Positions 1 through 7,868 of a stretch of 12,995 nucleotides of DNA are shown in pieces (within the stretch, counting starts at the first letter, position 1; the number at the start of each line of letters is the position of its first letter). Origin of the DNA: Chthoniobacterales bacterium. Lineage in GTDB: Bacteria > Verrucomicrobiota > Verrucomicrobiia > Chthoniobacterales > UBA10450. Under the pieces are notes generated by a model, which saw only the letters and a list, made by a program, of their open reading frames with translations, was not told the origin of the DNA and made no database searches. Location: contig JACCZO010000046.1 of assembly GCA_013695925.1 (NCBI GenBank), forward strand, positions 1 to 12,995, read 5' to 3'. Made by a program: the position numbers and the translations under genes.

Positions 1-169
1 TCCGCGCGGCGCCGGAAATATTTCGTCCCGCCGCGGGCTCCTGGGGCCGGAGCGGAAGCACCGTTGTCCGCCTCGCTTCTGTAAAGGCGATGACGCTCGT
101 CCCTGTCCTGCGTCAGGCCTGGGAGAACGTGCGCGCGCAGAGACCGGTTCGGAAACGGCTCCGACGTCG
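1..169. other. Left edge, no confident gene
   Basis: This stretch lies beyond the stop codon of the minus-strand permease. A plus-strand frame is open from the window edge (position 3) to a TAG at 171-173. It ends in an arginine-rich stretch and would be the C-terminus of a gene entering from the left, convergent with the permease. In DNA this GC-rich, 57 open codons is not surprising, two minus-strand frames are equally open, and I see no domain motif, so I do not call a CDS. No clear terminator hairpin with a T-tract is visible. Confidence 0.5.
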
Positions 170-1738
170 TTAGGCCGAGCGCAATCGCAGCCGGTGCCAT
201 CCCTCCGCGAGCGCAACCGCCAGCGCGCTCCCCGCCGCGTAGCCGAGGATCGGGCCGGCGCGTCCGCTTCCGTAGAAGCCCGCGAAGTCCAACCAGGGAC
301 TTGCCCCGTGATCGTTTACCACCAGATACCAGAAGCTCAGGAAAATGACGATGAACGTCTTCGGATTGCGGGTCATCACGCCTAACGAAGTCGCCGTCGC
401 TGCGACAAAGACGATTCCGCCTAGGAGGGCTGCGAACGGCAAAGTTCCGCCAAGGGCGGCGCGGACGAGCGGGCCCGCCCCAAGCAGGAGGCCGAGAAGC
501 AAGGTCGAGCCGAGCTTCCACCAGACGAAGTTTTCCCGCAGACGCGGCATCGAGCGAAGAGCGGCGGTTGTGTTCGCGCGCACGTCTCGCGTCGCGACAT
601 TTGAAACGATGATGGCGAGCGCGGCGAGGGCGCCCGGCATGAGTAGAGGGAGGGACGCCGCCAGGCTTGCAATCGTGATCGCGAACAGGGCCACCAAGGC
701 GAGCGGATACAGCGTCAGCGTCAAAACCGCGTCGGCCCACATGGCGACGAGAAACGACCCGCCGCGTGCCGGCAGGAGGAGTGGCGCCACGAGTCGCGCG
801 CTGATTGGTCTAAGCAAATTCTGCAGCCGGCCGATCCAGTTGCGGCTCGACTTCTCCGAGGTCTGCTTCGTTCGCACCGGATCGAAGCGATGGAAAAAAA
901 GCGCCGCCACCGGCAGCAGAAGGAGCGGCGCGAAAGTCGAAACCAGCCGCGGCAGCACCCACGCCCGCGTCAACGCCAGGCCCGGAAAAACGATCGGTGC
1001 CTTCTGCGGGTCGAAAGTCGACGCGCCAATCGAAACCGAGTTTGTGTGCAACGTGCGCGAGAGCTGGTCGGTCATGAACCCAGACCCGGTAAAATCAAAA
1101 TAGCGGGCCCAACTGATTCCGCGCTGGCTCGCTTCGTCGCCGATGACAAGGCCGAGGAAAGCCAGCCAAAAGAAAAAATAAGCGACATCGCCCAGTTTCC
1201 CGGAGAGAAATGGAATCGATTCGAAGAGGACCGCTGCGGCCGAGACAAAGACGACCGCAGAGGGCGTAAGGAGCAGATATTGCCCGATAAAAACGAGCGG
1301 CTCGATCGGCGCCTCGCCGCGCACCAGGACCATCGCCATCGAGCTAAGCATGAAGCCGCCGAGAAACGTCGTCAGGAAGCAGACGTTACCGAAGAATTTT
1401 CCGAGCAGGTATTCACTTGATCGCATCGGGGTCGAAGCCGCCACCAGGCCGCAACGCGTCACGACATCCTTCCGAATTGCGCTCGAGATCACGTAGAAGC
1501 CAAAGAGGCCGACAAAAACCATGCCTAACGATGCCGTTCCCATCCCAATCGCTCCGGAATTGTAGATCGCGCGGTGATCGTTGATCTGGATGAGTGCACG
1601 ACCGGTCGATGGCGCCGGGAGCCAGACGTAGGCAAACGCGCTCAGGAGCAGGAAGACGATGACGGTCGAGACGCGGCGGAACCGCACCAAAAAATCCACC
1701 CGCACAATGGCGGCGACCCGCGCCAGGCTGCCACTCAT
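170..1738 (-). CDS. ABC-2-type transporter permease (large, two-part membrane protein)
   Basis: This is the membrane subunit of an ABC exporter, 522 residues, acting in the inner membrane with the ATPase encoded just upstream. Hydrophobic segments are visible at about residues 24-42, 65-87, 114-138, 149-172, 185-200 and 266-283. After a hydrophilic linker (about 285-315), more follow at about 338-381, 408-427, 433-452, 460-475 and 496-512. The protein therefore looks like two membrane halves, roughly twice the length of a simple ABC-2 permease. The ATG at 1738 overlaps the ATPase stop as ATGA. A GGAGGA lies about 12 nt upstream inside the ATPase gene, which suggests translational coupling. 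The TAA stop (172-170) lies within a copy of the CCTAACGA motif, and two more copies (381, 1524) encode Ser-Leu-Gly with a TTA codon. The substrate cannot be read from sequence. Family-level assignment is solid; the subfamily is not resolved. Confidence 0.85.
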   Translation of the reverse strand: MSGSLARVAAIVRVDFLVRFRRVSTVIVFLLLSAFAYVWLPAPSTGRALIQINDHRAIYNSGAIGMGTASLGMVFVGLFGFYVISSAIRKDVVTRCGLVAASTPMRSSEYLLGKFFGNVCFLTTFLGGFMLSSMAMVLVRGEAPIEPLVFIGQYLLLTPSAVVFVSAAAVLFESIPFLSGKLGDVAYFFFWLAFLGLVIGDEASQRGISWARYFDFTGSGFMTDQLSRTLHTNSVSIGASTFDPQKAPIVFPGLALTRAWVLPRLVSTFAPLLLLPVAALFFHRFDPVRTKQTSEKSSRNWIGRLQNLLRPISARLVAPLLLPARGGSFLVAMWADAVLTLTLYPLALVALFAITIASLAASLPLLMPGALAALAIIVSNVATRDVRANTTAALRSMPRLRENFVWWKLGSTLLLGLLLGAGPLVRAALGGTLPFAALLGGIVFVAATATSLGVMTRNPKTFIVIFLSFWYLVVNDHGASPWLDFAGFYGSGRAGPILGYAAGSALAVALAEGWHRLRLRSA

Positions 1739-2607
1739 CGCGCCGCAGTCTCCTCCGCGCCGAAATTCATCAGGTAGAGGAACGCATCCTCCAACTCCGG
1801 CTCCGCCGGGGAAGCGGCGAGGGCCGGTTCCGGACCGACGAAACGAAGATGGACCCCGTCGGGTTTGCGGACCGCGCTCGAGATCTTGAGCGTCCCGCGC
1901 AGGGCATCGAATTCATCGGACGAAACGACACTGCGCCAGACCTTGCCGGCGCACGCCTGGAGGAGGGCTTCCGGCGGACCAATCGTCACCAGTGCACCGG
2001 CCTTCATGACCGCGATCTGGGTCGCGATTGATTCGATGTCGGAGACGATGTGCGTCGAGAGAATGACCAGTTTCCCGAAGCCGATCTCGGAAAGCACGTT
2101 CCGAAAACGAACGCGCTCTTCCGGATCGAGCCCGGCGGTCGGCTCATCGACGATCAGGAGCGCGGGGTCGTTGATCAACGCCTGTGCAATGCCGAGCCGC
2201 TGCTTCATCCCGCCGGAGAACCCGCCGACCGCGCGCCGGGCCACGCTGTGCAGGTTGACGTGCTCGAGCATTTCCATGACGCGCGCTTTCGAATGCACGC
2301 CCTTGAGCGCGGCGAAGTAGGTCAGAAATTCCACCGCGCTCAGATTGTCGTAGACGCCGAAGTCCTGCGGCAGGTAACCCAGCTTGCGGCGGACATCGTT
2401 AGGGCGCTTCGTCACGTCGACGCCTTCAAACAAGATCCGCCCGCTGGTCGGCCGGGTGATGGTCGCGATCATCTGCATGAGCGTGGTCTTGCCCGCCCCG
2501 TTCGGACCGAGGAGGCCAATTACGCCCGATTTCAATCCCAGTGAGATATCGCGCACCCCGTAGTGCCCGCCACGGAACTGTTTCGAAACCGCTTCAATCT
2601 CCAGCAT
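1735..2607 (-). CDS. ABC transporter ATP-binding protein
   Basis: This is the cytoplasmic ATPase of an ABC-2 exporter, 290 residues, powering the permease that follows it. All nucleotide-binding motifs are present. The Walker A GPNGAGKTT is at about residues 34-42, the Q-loop glutamine at 81, the signature SGGMKQR at 131-137, the Walker B with VDEP at about 153-156, and the switch histidine at 186. A C-terminal region of about 80 residues after the ATPase core resembles the accessory tail of DrrA/CcmA-type exporter ATPases. I chose the ATG at 2607 (MLEIEAVSKQF) because family homology begins there. The frame extends to a TTG at 2658 but adds an unlikely Arg/Ala-rich leader. The TGA stop overlaps the permease ATG by four bases. 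Residues RPND (about 68-71) are encoded by a CCTAACGA copy at 2396-2403. Divergent from the phosphohexomutase gene. Confidence 0.93.
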   Translation of the reverse strand: MLEIEAVSKQFRGGHYGVRDISLGLKSGVIGLLGPNGAGKTTLMQMIATITRPTSGRILFEGVDVTKRPNDVRRKLGYLPQDFGVYDNLSAVEFLTYFAALKGVHSKARVMEMLEHVNLHSVARRAVGGFSGGMKQRLGIAQALINDPALLIVDEPTAGLDPEERVRFRNVLSEIGFGKLVILSTHIVSDIESIATQIAVMKAGALVTIGPPEALLQACAGKVWRSVVSSDEFDALRGTLKISSAVRKPDGVHLRFVGPEPALAASPAEPELEDAFLYLMNFGAEETAAR

Positions 2608-2694
2608 GGCACGTTTTTCGCCGGAAGATGCCGCCCTGTCGAGCCGCGCCACCGGCAACTTGCAAAGGACGGTTCGTGCCGGAAAGGTGGCAGG
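2608..2694. promoter_or_regulatory. Divergent intergenic region
   Basis: These 87 bases separate the start of the minus-strand ABC operon from the plus-strand phosphohexomutase gene, so promoters for both directions should lie here or just inside the flanking genes. I cannot point to a convincing -35/-10 pair. The assignment rests only on gene orientation. Confidence 0.4.
2681..2690 (+). promoter_or_regulatory. Ribosome binding site deciding the 2695 start
   Basis: A purine-rich GGAAAGGTGG lies four bases upstream of ATG 2695. The same frame is open back to 2563, but the upstream residues overlap the divergent ATPase gene and show no family similarity. This site therefore favours the start at 2695. 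Confidence 0.55.
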
Positions 2695-4641
2695 ATGGAA
2701 GAGTCGGCGGCAATCGAGAGTGCGGTGGCGACGGAAAAACTGCTCGGGTCGAGCGCGACGAACATTCGGCGCACCCTCGAGAACACGGGCTCGCCGATTG
2801 CCGCGCAGTCGATTGCCGAATTAATCGAGGGCGGGCGATGGACGGAACTGAACGACCGCTTTTATCGTTCGCTCGCGTTCGGCACCGGCGGGGTTCGCGG
2901 ACGCACCATCGGCAAGGTGGTGACAGCTGCGGAGCGCGGCACGCCTAACGACCTCGGCCGGCCGCAATATCCCTGCGTCGGGACGAACGCGATGAACTAC
3001 GATAGCGTAGCCAGGGCCACCCAGGGGTTGGCCCAGTATTTGTGCCAGTGGTTCGAGAGCGAAGGCCGGAGCGACCGGCCGAAAATCGTTATCGCGCACG
3101 ACCCCCGTTTCTTCTCCTCCGATTTCACCCGCCTAGCGGCCGAGATCGCCGCGCGCAATGGCTGCGACGCCGCTATCTTTGACGGCCCGCGCTCTACCCC
3201 CGAGCTCTCGTTTGCCGTTCGTTATCTGCGCGCCGACGCCGGCGTGGTCGTGACTGCGAGCCACAACCCGCCGCACGACAACGGCTATAAGGTCTATTTT
3301 AGCGACGGCGCGCAGGTGGTGGAGCCGCACGCCAGCGGGATCATCGCCAAGGTCAACGCCGCCGACACGCCTGCGCCTAACGAATCGCATGGAGCGATCA
3401 CGACCATCGGGGCGGAAGTCGACGAGGCTTACATGGCGCGACTCGAAACCCTGGTCCTCGATCCGGCCCTGGTCCGCGCGCAGGGAGATTTGCGGATTGT
3501 TTTCACCCCCATCCACGGGACCGGCGGCGTCATCATCAAACCGATGCTGAAGCGGCTCGGATTCACCTTCGACGTGGTCGTGGAACAGGATGGATTCGAT
3601 GGACGTTTTCCGACCGTGCAGTCGCCCAACCCGGAAAACGCCGAGGCTTTGAAGCTCGCAATCGAGCTGGCGAAGAAGCGCGAGGCCGATCTGGTGATCG
3701 CGACTGATCCCGATGGCGACCGAATGGGCGTGGCGGTGCGGAGCGAGAAGGGCGAGATGAAATTGCTCACCGGCAATCAGATCGGGGCCCTCATGGCCTA
3801 TTACCGCGCGAAGAAACTGTTTGAGCAGGGCGTGCTCACTCCCGCGAATGCGGAACGAGGCGTGATCATCAAGACCTTCGTTACCACCGACCTCCTGAAG
3901 GCAATCGCGGAAAAGTTTGGCCTGCGCTGTATCGAGACTCTGACCGGTTTCAAGTACATCGGCGCGAAACTCGAAAAGTACGAGCGCGCCCTGGCCGCGG
4001 AAGTGAAGGGCGACTACCGCGATCTCTCCGAGGAAGAAACGCGCCGCCTGCGTCTCGCGCATTCCGCTTATTACATTTTCGGGGGCGAGGAAAGTTACGG
4101 CTACAGCGGCGCCGATTTCGTGCGCGACAAGGACGCGAACGGTGCGGCGATCATGTTTTGCGAAGTCGCCGCTCACGCCAAATCGCTAGGTCTGACGATC
4201 GACGGCCTGCTCGACCAGGTTTATGCCGAGTTTGGATATTACGAGGAGAAGAACGGCGCGCTCACTTTCGAAGGGGCGGAGGGCGCGGCCAGGATCCAGC
4301 GCCTTCTCGCCACCTATGTGCAGAATCCGCCTAACGAAATGCTGGGGAGCAAAGTCACCTCGATCCGGAATTTCGAGAACGATACCATCAGCGACGTCGA
4401 GGGCGACACTATCCCGCGGGAAAAAATGCTGATTTTTGAACTGGCGGACCAGACCCGGATCGCGGTGCGCGGCTCCGGAACCGAGCCCAAGATCAAGTAT
4501 TACCTCTTTGCGGAGCGCCGGCCGCCGGGGAGGGAATTCACGCTCGCGGAACTGGCGGCGCTCAAGCCGGAGGTAGAGAAGAAGCTTGCCGCCCTTTGGC
4601 AGTGGCTGCAGGAGGACGCGCACCGTCGAGTCGCGGCCTAA
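2695..4641 (+). CDS. Phosphoglucomutase / phosphomannomutase (alpha-D-phosphohexomutase)
   Basis: This cytoplasmic enzyme interconverts hexose 1- and 6-phosphates, supplying precursors for glycogen, polysaccharide or LPS sugars. The 648-residue product shows the four family landmarks in order. These are the phosphoserine loop TASHNPPHDNGYK with Ser189; the metal-binding DPDGDR at 338-343; the sugar-binding loop GGEESYGY from 463; and the C-terminal phosphate-binding RGSGTEPK from 592. All catalytic residues appear intact. It is longer than typical bacterial ManB/GlmM (about 450 residues) and nearer the PgcA/PGM2-like group; glucose versus mannose preference cannot be settled by eye. Three CCTAACGA motif copies (2944, 3376, 4330) encode Pro-Asn-Asp/Glu. 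A one-base variant at 4637 contributes the TAA stop. It is followed after 41 bp by a small gene and then lnt, possibly one transcript. Confidence 0.93.
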   Translation: MEESAAIESAVATEKLLGSSATNIRRTLENTGSPIAAQSIAELIEGGRWTELNDRFYRSLAFGTGGVRGRTIGKVVTAAERGTPNDLGRPQYPCVGTNAMNYDSVARATQGLAQYLCQWFESEGRSDRPKIVIAHDPRFFSSDFTRLAAEIAARNGCDAAIFDGPRSTPELSFAVRYLRADAGVVVTASHNPPHDNGYKVYFSDGAQVVEPHASGIIAKVNAADTPAPNESHGAITTIGAEVDEAYMARLETLVLDPALVRAQGDLRIVFTPIHGTGGVIIKPMLKRLGFTFDVVVEQDGFDGRFPTVQSPNPENAEALKLAIELAKKREADLVIATDPDGDRMGVAVRSEKGEMKLLTGNQIGALMAYYRAKKLFEQGVLTPANAERGVIIKTFVTTDLLKAIAEKFGLRCIETLTGFKYIGAKLEKYERALAAEVKGDYRDLSEEETRRLRLAHSAYYIFGGEESYGYSGADFVRDKDANGAAIMFCEVAAHAKSLGLTIDGLLDQVYAEFGYYEEKNGALTFEGAEGAARIQRLLATYVQNPPNEMLGSKVTSIRNFENDTISDVEGDTIPREKMLIFELADQTRIAVRGSGTEPKIKYYLFAERRPPGREFTLAELAALKPEVEKKLAALWQWLQEDAHRRVAA

Positions 4642-4682
4642 CGGCTTCTGGACAGTTCGCGAGAGAGACCGAATACTTCCCT

Positions 4683-4991
4683 ATGAGCGACATCACTCTC
4701 AACGGCGGGGAGATCTCCATCCTGAAAACAATCGGCCTGAGCGGCGGCATGATGGCCGGCGCGCAGCTGGCAGATCGAACGGACGAAATGAAAGGCGCCG
4801 AATTCCTCGACACCCTCACCGGCCTGATCTCGCAGGATTACGTCGTCTCCAACAAAGTGAATGTCCGGACGATGGACGACGTGAAGTCGGCCTCGTTTCG
4901 GGTGAATCCGGCCTTTGCCCGTGATCTTAAAGGCGCGGTCTACCCATCGCGGCAGAAAGAGGAGACCGGCCGCCGCAAGCGCCGCTCCTGA
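4683..4991 (+). CDS. Small basic-tailed protein of unknown function (102 residues)
   Basis: I do not recognise a named family. The product from ATG 4683 (MSDITLNGGEISILK) is soluble, with no signal peptide or membrane segment. The order of apparent helices (about residues 10-45) followed by a strand-like stretch (SQDYVVSNKVNVRT, then SASFRVNPAF) is reminiscent of a small winged-helix domain. It ends in a strongly basic tail, RRKRRS. A nucleic-acid-binding role would fit but is only an inference. The frame extends upstream to 4596 into the phosphohexomutase gene; I chose 4683 because the upstream extension overlaps that gene and looks unlike protein. A GAGAGAG at about 4661-4667 is a weak, distant Shine-Dalgarno. 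The stop is six bases before the GTG start of lnt, so the two are probably co-transcribed and co-translated. Confidence 0.7.
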   Translation: MSDITLNGGEISILKTIGLSGGMMAGAQLADRTDEMKGAEFLDTLTGLISQDYVVSNKVNVRTMDDVKSASFRVNPAFARDLKGAVYPSRQKEETGRRKRRS

Positions 4992-4997
4992 TTTCGA

Positions 4998-6674
4998 GTG
5001 AGCGAAAATCTGCCCAGCCGGAAATGGCTTCAGGTCTGGCCATGGCTCGCGGCGGCTTTGACCGGTGTGTTGACGGTCCTTTGTTTCGCGCCCTTTGAGC
5101 AGACCTGGATTTGCTGGATCGCGCTCACGCCGCTTCTGGCCGCGGTCTGGTTTTCAGGGGAGGGGACGAAGCGCCGCTGGCTGCGGGATCTCTTTCTCGG
5201 CTACCTCGCGGGGGTAATTTTCTTCTGGGGTGTTTTTTCCTGGCTGCACACCGTGACCGTCCCGGGAATGGTCATCGTTGGTCTCTACATGGGCGTTTAT
5301 TTTGCGCTCTGGGCCTGGCTGGCCGGTCTCCTGCGCCCGCGCAAGCCGCTGCCCGCACCCCCGCCGCGTTCGAACGCCTGGCCGACATCCCAGCCTAACG
5401 ACTCCCCGCCCGAAGCCCGCTCGCCCTGGCTCAATTCCTTTCGCAATCTCGGGCTTGCGCTCGTTCTTGCCTCCGGCTGGGTGGCGCTGGAATGGGTGCG
5501 GAGCTGGATGTTCAGCGGCTGGGGCTGGAACGGCCTTGGTGTGCCGTTGCATGACGTCTTGCCGATCATCCAGATCGCCGAGATCACCGGGGTGGCCGGG
5601 CTTTCCTTCATCGTCGCCTTCAGCAATGTCATCGGTGTCGCGACGGTGCGGCGTTTCACGATCGAGAGCCGGATCCGGGTGCGGAGACCGCATTACGATT
5701 TCACCCTCACTCTCGCCGCGATTGTCGGTCTCTGCGGCTACGGCCTTCGCCAGCTCCAGATGCCGGCGGAGACGGAGCCGCTGCAGATCGCGGCGGTACA
5801 GGCCAACATCCCGCGCGACGAAAAATTCAGTCCGGAATTCCAGTCGAAGATTTTTGCGCAATTCGAGCGGCTGACCCACGTCGGCCTGGCCACGCAACCG
5901 CCGCCGCAATTGATCATCTGGCCGGAAAGCTCCACCCCCGCGCCCGCGCTGCTCGAGCAGAGCAATTACCGGTTCGTGATGGATCTCGCCGCTTCGATCA
6001 AGACCGACCTTCTCCTCGGGACGATCGATGCCGATGAAGGCGGCGACTATAACGCCGCCCTGCTCGTCTCCGCCGGGGGCGAGAAGATTCAAGTTTACCG
6101 CAAACTGCATCTTGTGCCCTTCGGCGAATACGTCCCGGGGCGGCACACCGTGCCTTTTATCTCCAGCATCGTCGGCGATCAGGTGCCGGCCGATTTCACT
6201 CCGGGAAAAGAGGCGACGGTTTTTAACCTAACGAACGCGGCGGTGAAGGTGGCGCCGCTGATTTGCTTCGAGGACACGCTCGGGGAACTGACCCGCCGGT
6301 TTGTCCTGCGCGGCGCAAACCTGCTCGCCAACGTGACGAACGACGGCTGGTTCCTGCGTTCCGCCGGCTCACAGCAACATCTCGCGAATGCGGTCTTTCG
6401 TTGTGTCGAGACGCGGCGCCCGATGGCGCGGGCGGCGAACACGGGCGTGACCTGTTTTGTGAATCGCTTCGGCCGCGTCACCCAGGTGCTGCGCGATTCG
6501 GAGGGCAGCCAGTTCACCGAGGGCGTGCTCACCGGCGAGGTGGCCGTTCCGACCGATGGACAGATGACATTTTATGTCCGGCACGGTGAGCTTTTCGCGA
6601 AGATTTGCGGAGGGGTGGCGTTGCTCTTTTTGCTCACGCAATTACCCCGTCTCGTTAGGCGAAAAGCCCGATGA
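4998..6674 (+). CDS. lnt: Apolipoprotein N-acyltransferase
   Basis: Lnt transfers an acyl chain from phospholipid to the N-terminal cysteine of diacylated lipoproteins, the last step of lipoprotein maturation in the inner membrane. The 558-residue product has N-terminal membrane helices (about 15-32, 36-53, 66-82, 88-112, 150-166, 188-216, 235-250). The conserved SGWGWNGLG is near 173-181, and a nitrilase-fold (CN_hydrolase) domain runs from about 264 to 510. The last helix is near 533-552. The catalytic triad is recognisable as Glu310 in WPESS, Lys369 in RKLHLVPFGEYVPG and Cys423 in ICFED. The start is GTG, six bases after the preceding stop. A proline-rich linker (about 113-147) between helices is unusual; one CCTAACGA motif lies in it. 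Another is at 6227, and a third 15 bp before the stop at 6652. Its presence implies a double-membrane, lipoprotein-bearing cell. Confidence 0.95.
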   Translation: MSENLPSRKWLQVWPWLAAALTGVLTVLCFAPFEQTWICWIALTPLLAAVWFSGEGTKRRWLRDLFLGYLAGVIFFWGVFSWLHTVTVPGMVIVGLYMGVYFALWAWLAGLLRPRKPLPAPPPRSNAWPTSQPNDSPPEARSPWLNSFRNLGLALVLASGWVALEWVRSWMFSGWGWNGLGVPLHDVLPIIQIAEITGVAGLSFIVAFSNVIGVATVRRFTIESRIRVRRPHYDFTLTLAAIVGLCGYGLRQLQMPAETEPLQIAAVQANIPRDEKFSPEFQSKIFAQFERLTHVGLATQPPPQLIIWPESSTPAPALLEQSNYRFVMDLAASIKTDLLLGTIDADEGGDYNAALLVSAGGEKIQVYRKLHLVPFGEYVPGRHTVPFISSIVGDQVPADFTPGKEATVFNLTNAAVKVAPLICFEDTLGELTRRFVLRGANLLANVTNDGWFLRSAGSQQHLANAVFRCVETRRPMARAANTGVTCFVNRFGRVTQVLRDSEGSQFTEGVLTGEVAVPTDGQMTFYVRHGELFAKICGGVALLFLLTQLPRLVRRKAR

Positions 6675-6695
6675 CCGCAGCGGCGGCGTCCCATT

Positions 6696-6831
6696 CGGGT
6701 AGCGCACACGTCTCGTGTGCTGGAGACCCCGAATGCTTTCGGGGTCGCGAACTTTTCCTGGCGCGCCGATTCAGGAAAAGTTCGTCGCGCTGGAACAGCG
6801 CGACCAGAACACGAGACGTGTGCGCTACCCG
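6696..6831. repeat. Cloverleaf-like inverted-repeat element (REP/MITE-like)
   Basis: The ends form a perfect 23-bp inverted repeat (6696-6718 with 6809-6831), beginning CGGGTAGCGCACACG. Inside are three further hairpins. One is 6725-6733 with 6738-6746 (9 bp, loop TGCT), one is 6748-6760 with 6772-6784 (13 bp), and one is 6784-6791 with 6797-6804 (8 bp, loop GGAAC; its first base is shared with the previous stem). The left end can also fold on itself (GCACACG-TCT-CGTGTGC at 6704-6720). A single long outer stem holding three side hairpins resembles a repetitive extragenic palindrome or a miniature inverted-repeat element moved by a REP-associated (RAYT/TnpA-REP) transposase. No transposase is in this window and I see no obvious target-site duplication. 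It fills most of the gap between lnt and the next ATPase gene and ends 17 bp before its start. There is no T-tract, so terminator function is uncertain. Confidence 0.8.
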
Positions 6832-6848
6832 GAGCTGACGCAGAGCGT

Positions 6849-7775
6849 ATGAGCGAGCCTGTCATTTACGCGCGCGGCCTGCGCAAATGCTACGGCCCGC
6901 TGGAAGCGGTCAAGGGGATCGACTTCGAGGTCAGCGCGGGCGAGGTCTTCGGGTTGCTCGGGCCGAACGGCGCCGGGAAGACCACGACTGTCGAAATCCT
7001 GGAGGGGTTGCGCCCGCGGACCGGGGGCGACGTCAAGGTGCTCGGGTTTGATCCCGACCGGCAGAAGCAGGCGTTGAAAGACCGGATCGGTGTCTGCCTG
7101 CAGGCGACGAATTTGCCGGACAAGATCAAAGTGCGCGAAGCGCTCGATCTCTTCGGTGCGTTTTACACCAAAAATGTCGATGGCGACGCGCTCCTTCGCC
7201 GTCTGCAGCTCTGGGAAAAACGCGACGCCGGCTATGCCACCCTCTCCGGCGGACAGAAGCAGCGCCTCGCGCTTGCCCTCGCGCTGATCAACGATCCGCA
7301 GATGCTTTTTCTCGACGAGCCCACGACCGGGCTCGATCCGCAGGTGCGCCTCGAGATTCGCGATTTGATCGAGGAGCTGCGCGCGGAGAAGCGCACCATC
7401 CTGATGACGACGCATTACATCGAGGAAGCGGAACGGCTCTGCGACCGGGTCGCGATCATCGACGACGGCGTCATCATTGCGATCGGTTCGCCGCGAGAAT
7501 TGCAGGAAAAGAGCGCAACGCAATCGGGTGTCGAGATTTCGTTAGGCCAGCCGTTGCCGGCGGGCGACCTGCCGCAATGGCCGGGTGCCATTCGCACTCT
7601 CGTGAGCGAGGACCGGCGCCAGATTTCCGTCAGCTCCAGCCAGCCGGCAAAAACGCTGGTTGAGCTGATCCGCTGGGTCGATGCGCAGGGGATTGAACTG
7701 GAGGACGTGCATCTGAAGCGTCCGACGCTCGAGGATGTCTTCATCGAGCTGACGGGGAAACGGCTGCGAGATTAA
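6849..7775 (+). CDS. ABC transporter ATP-binding protein
   Basis: This is the cytoplasmic ATPase of a second ABC-2 exporter, 308 residues. The Walker A GPNGAGKTT is at about residues 38-46 and the Q-loop within CLQATNLPDK. The signature LSGGQKQR is at 132-139, the Walker B LDEP at 155-158, and the switch histidine at 189 in MTTHYIEEAE. The TTHYIEEAE and VFIELTGKRLRD-like ending is typical of DrrA/CcmA-type export ATPases, with a C-terminal accessory domain from about 225. I chose ATG 6849 (MSEPVIYARGLRK); the frame runs back to 6717 only through the inverted-repeat element. A GGAG at 6831-6834 is the nearest Shine-Dalgarno-like sequence but sits 14 nt away, touching the right end of the repeat. 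Folding of the repeat could therefore affect initiation. A TCGTTAGG copy (7539) encodes Ser-Leu-Gly. The partner is the permease domain of the next gene. Confidence 0.93.
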   Translation: MSEPVIYARGLRKCYGPLEAVKGIDFEVSAGEVFGLLGPNGAGKTTTVEILEGLRPRTGGDVKVLGFDPDRQKQALKDRIGVCLQATNLPDKIKVREALDLFGAFYTKNVDGDALLRRLQLWEKRDAGYATLSGGQKQRLALALALINDPQMLFLDEPTTGLDPQVRLEIRDLIEELRAEKRTILMTTHYIEEAERLCDRVAIIDDGVIIAIGSPRELQEKSATQSGVEISLGQPLPAGDLPQWPGAIRTLVSEDRRQISVSSSQPAKTLVELIRWVDAQGIELEDVHLKRPTLEDVFIELTGKRLRD

Positions 7776-7804
7776 CGAGATGAAACACCGAGTCCCAGAG
7801 TTGC

Positions 7805-7857
7805 CAAGGAGCGGCGGTTTGCAACCGCCGAGGGCGCTTCCAAAGCGCCCTTCCTTG
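7805..7857. repeat. Short three-way-junction palindromic repeat
   Basis: A six-base outer pair (CAAGGA 7805-7810 with TCCTTG 7852-7857) encloses two adjacent hairpins. The first is 7812-7819 with 7823-7830 (8 bp, loop TGC). The second is 7831-7839 with 7843-7851 (9 bp, loop CCA). It is shaped like a small REP element and lies in the 93-bp gap between the ABC ATPase and its permease partner. It could be an immobile relic, a dispersed repeat, or an mRNA processing or stability element setting the ratio of the two subunits. No T-tract follows, so it is not a typical terminator. Confidence 0.7.
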
Positions 7858-7868
7858 ATCTTCAATCG

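Noticed and set aside
2608..2658. TTG start giving 17 extra residues to the minus-strand ABC ATPase.
   Set aside because: The added residues are not family-like and the ATG at 2607 starts exactly at the conserved N-terminal strand.
3133..4176. Long open minus-strand frame opposite the phosphohexomutase.
   Set aside because: The plus-strand gene carries all catalytic motifs; the antisense frame is rich in Arg/His/Asp as expected of a mirror of high-GC coding sequence.
5154..6146. Long open minus-strand frame opposite lnt.
   Set aside because: Composition is Arg/Pro/Glu-rich with no domain; Lnt on the plus strand has a full catalytic triad.
6696..6831. Interpretation of the cloverleaf repeat as an intrinsic terminator of lnt.
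   Set aside because: No T-tract follows the stems and the structure is much larger than a terminator; a repeat element fits better.
6717..6848. Upstream extension of the second ABC ATPase through the inverted repeat.
   Set aside because: The extension translates only the palindromic element; the protein family begins at 6849.
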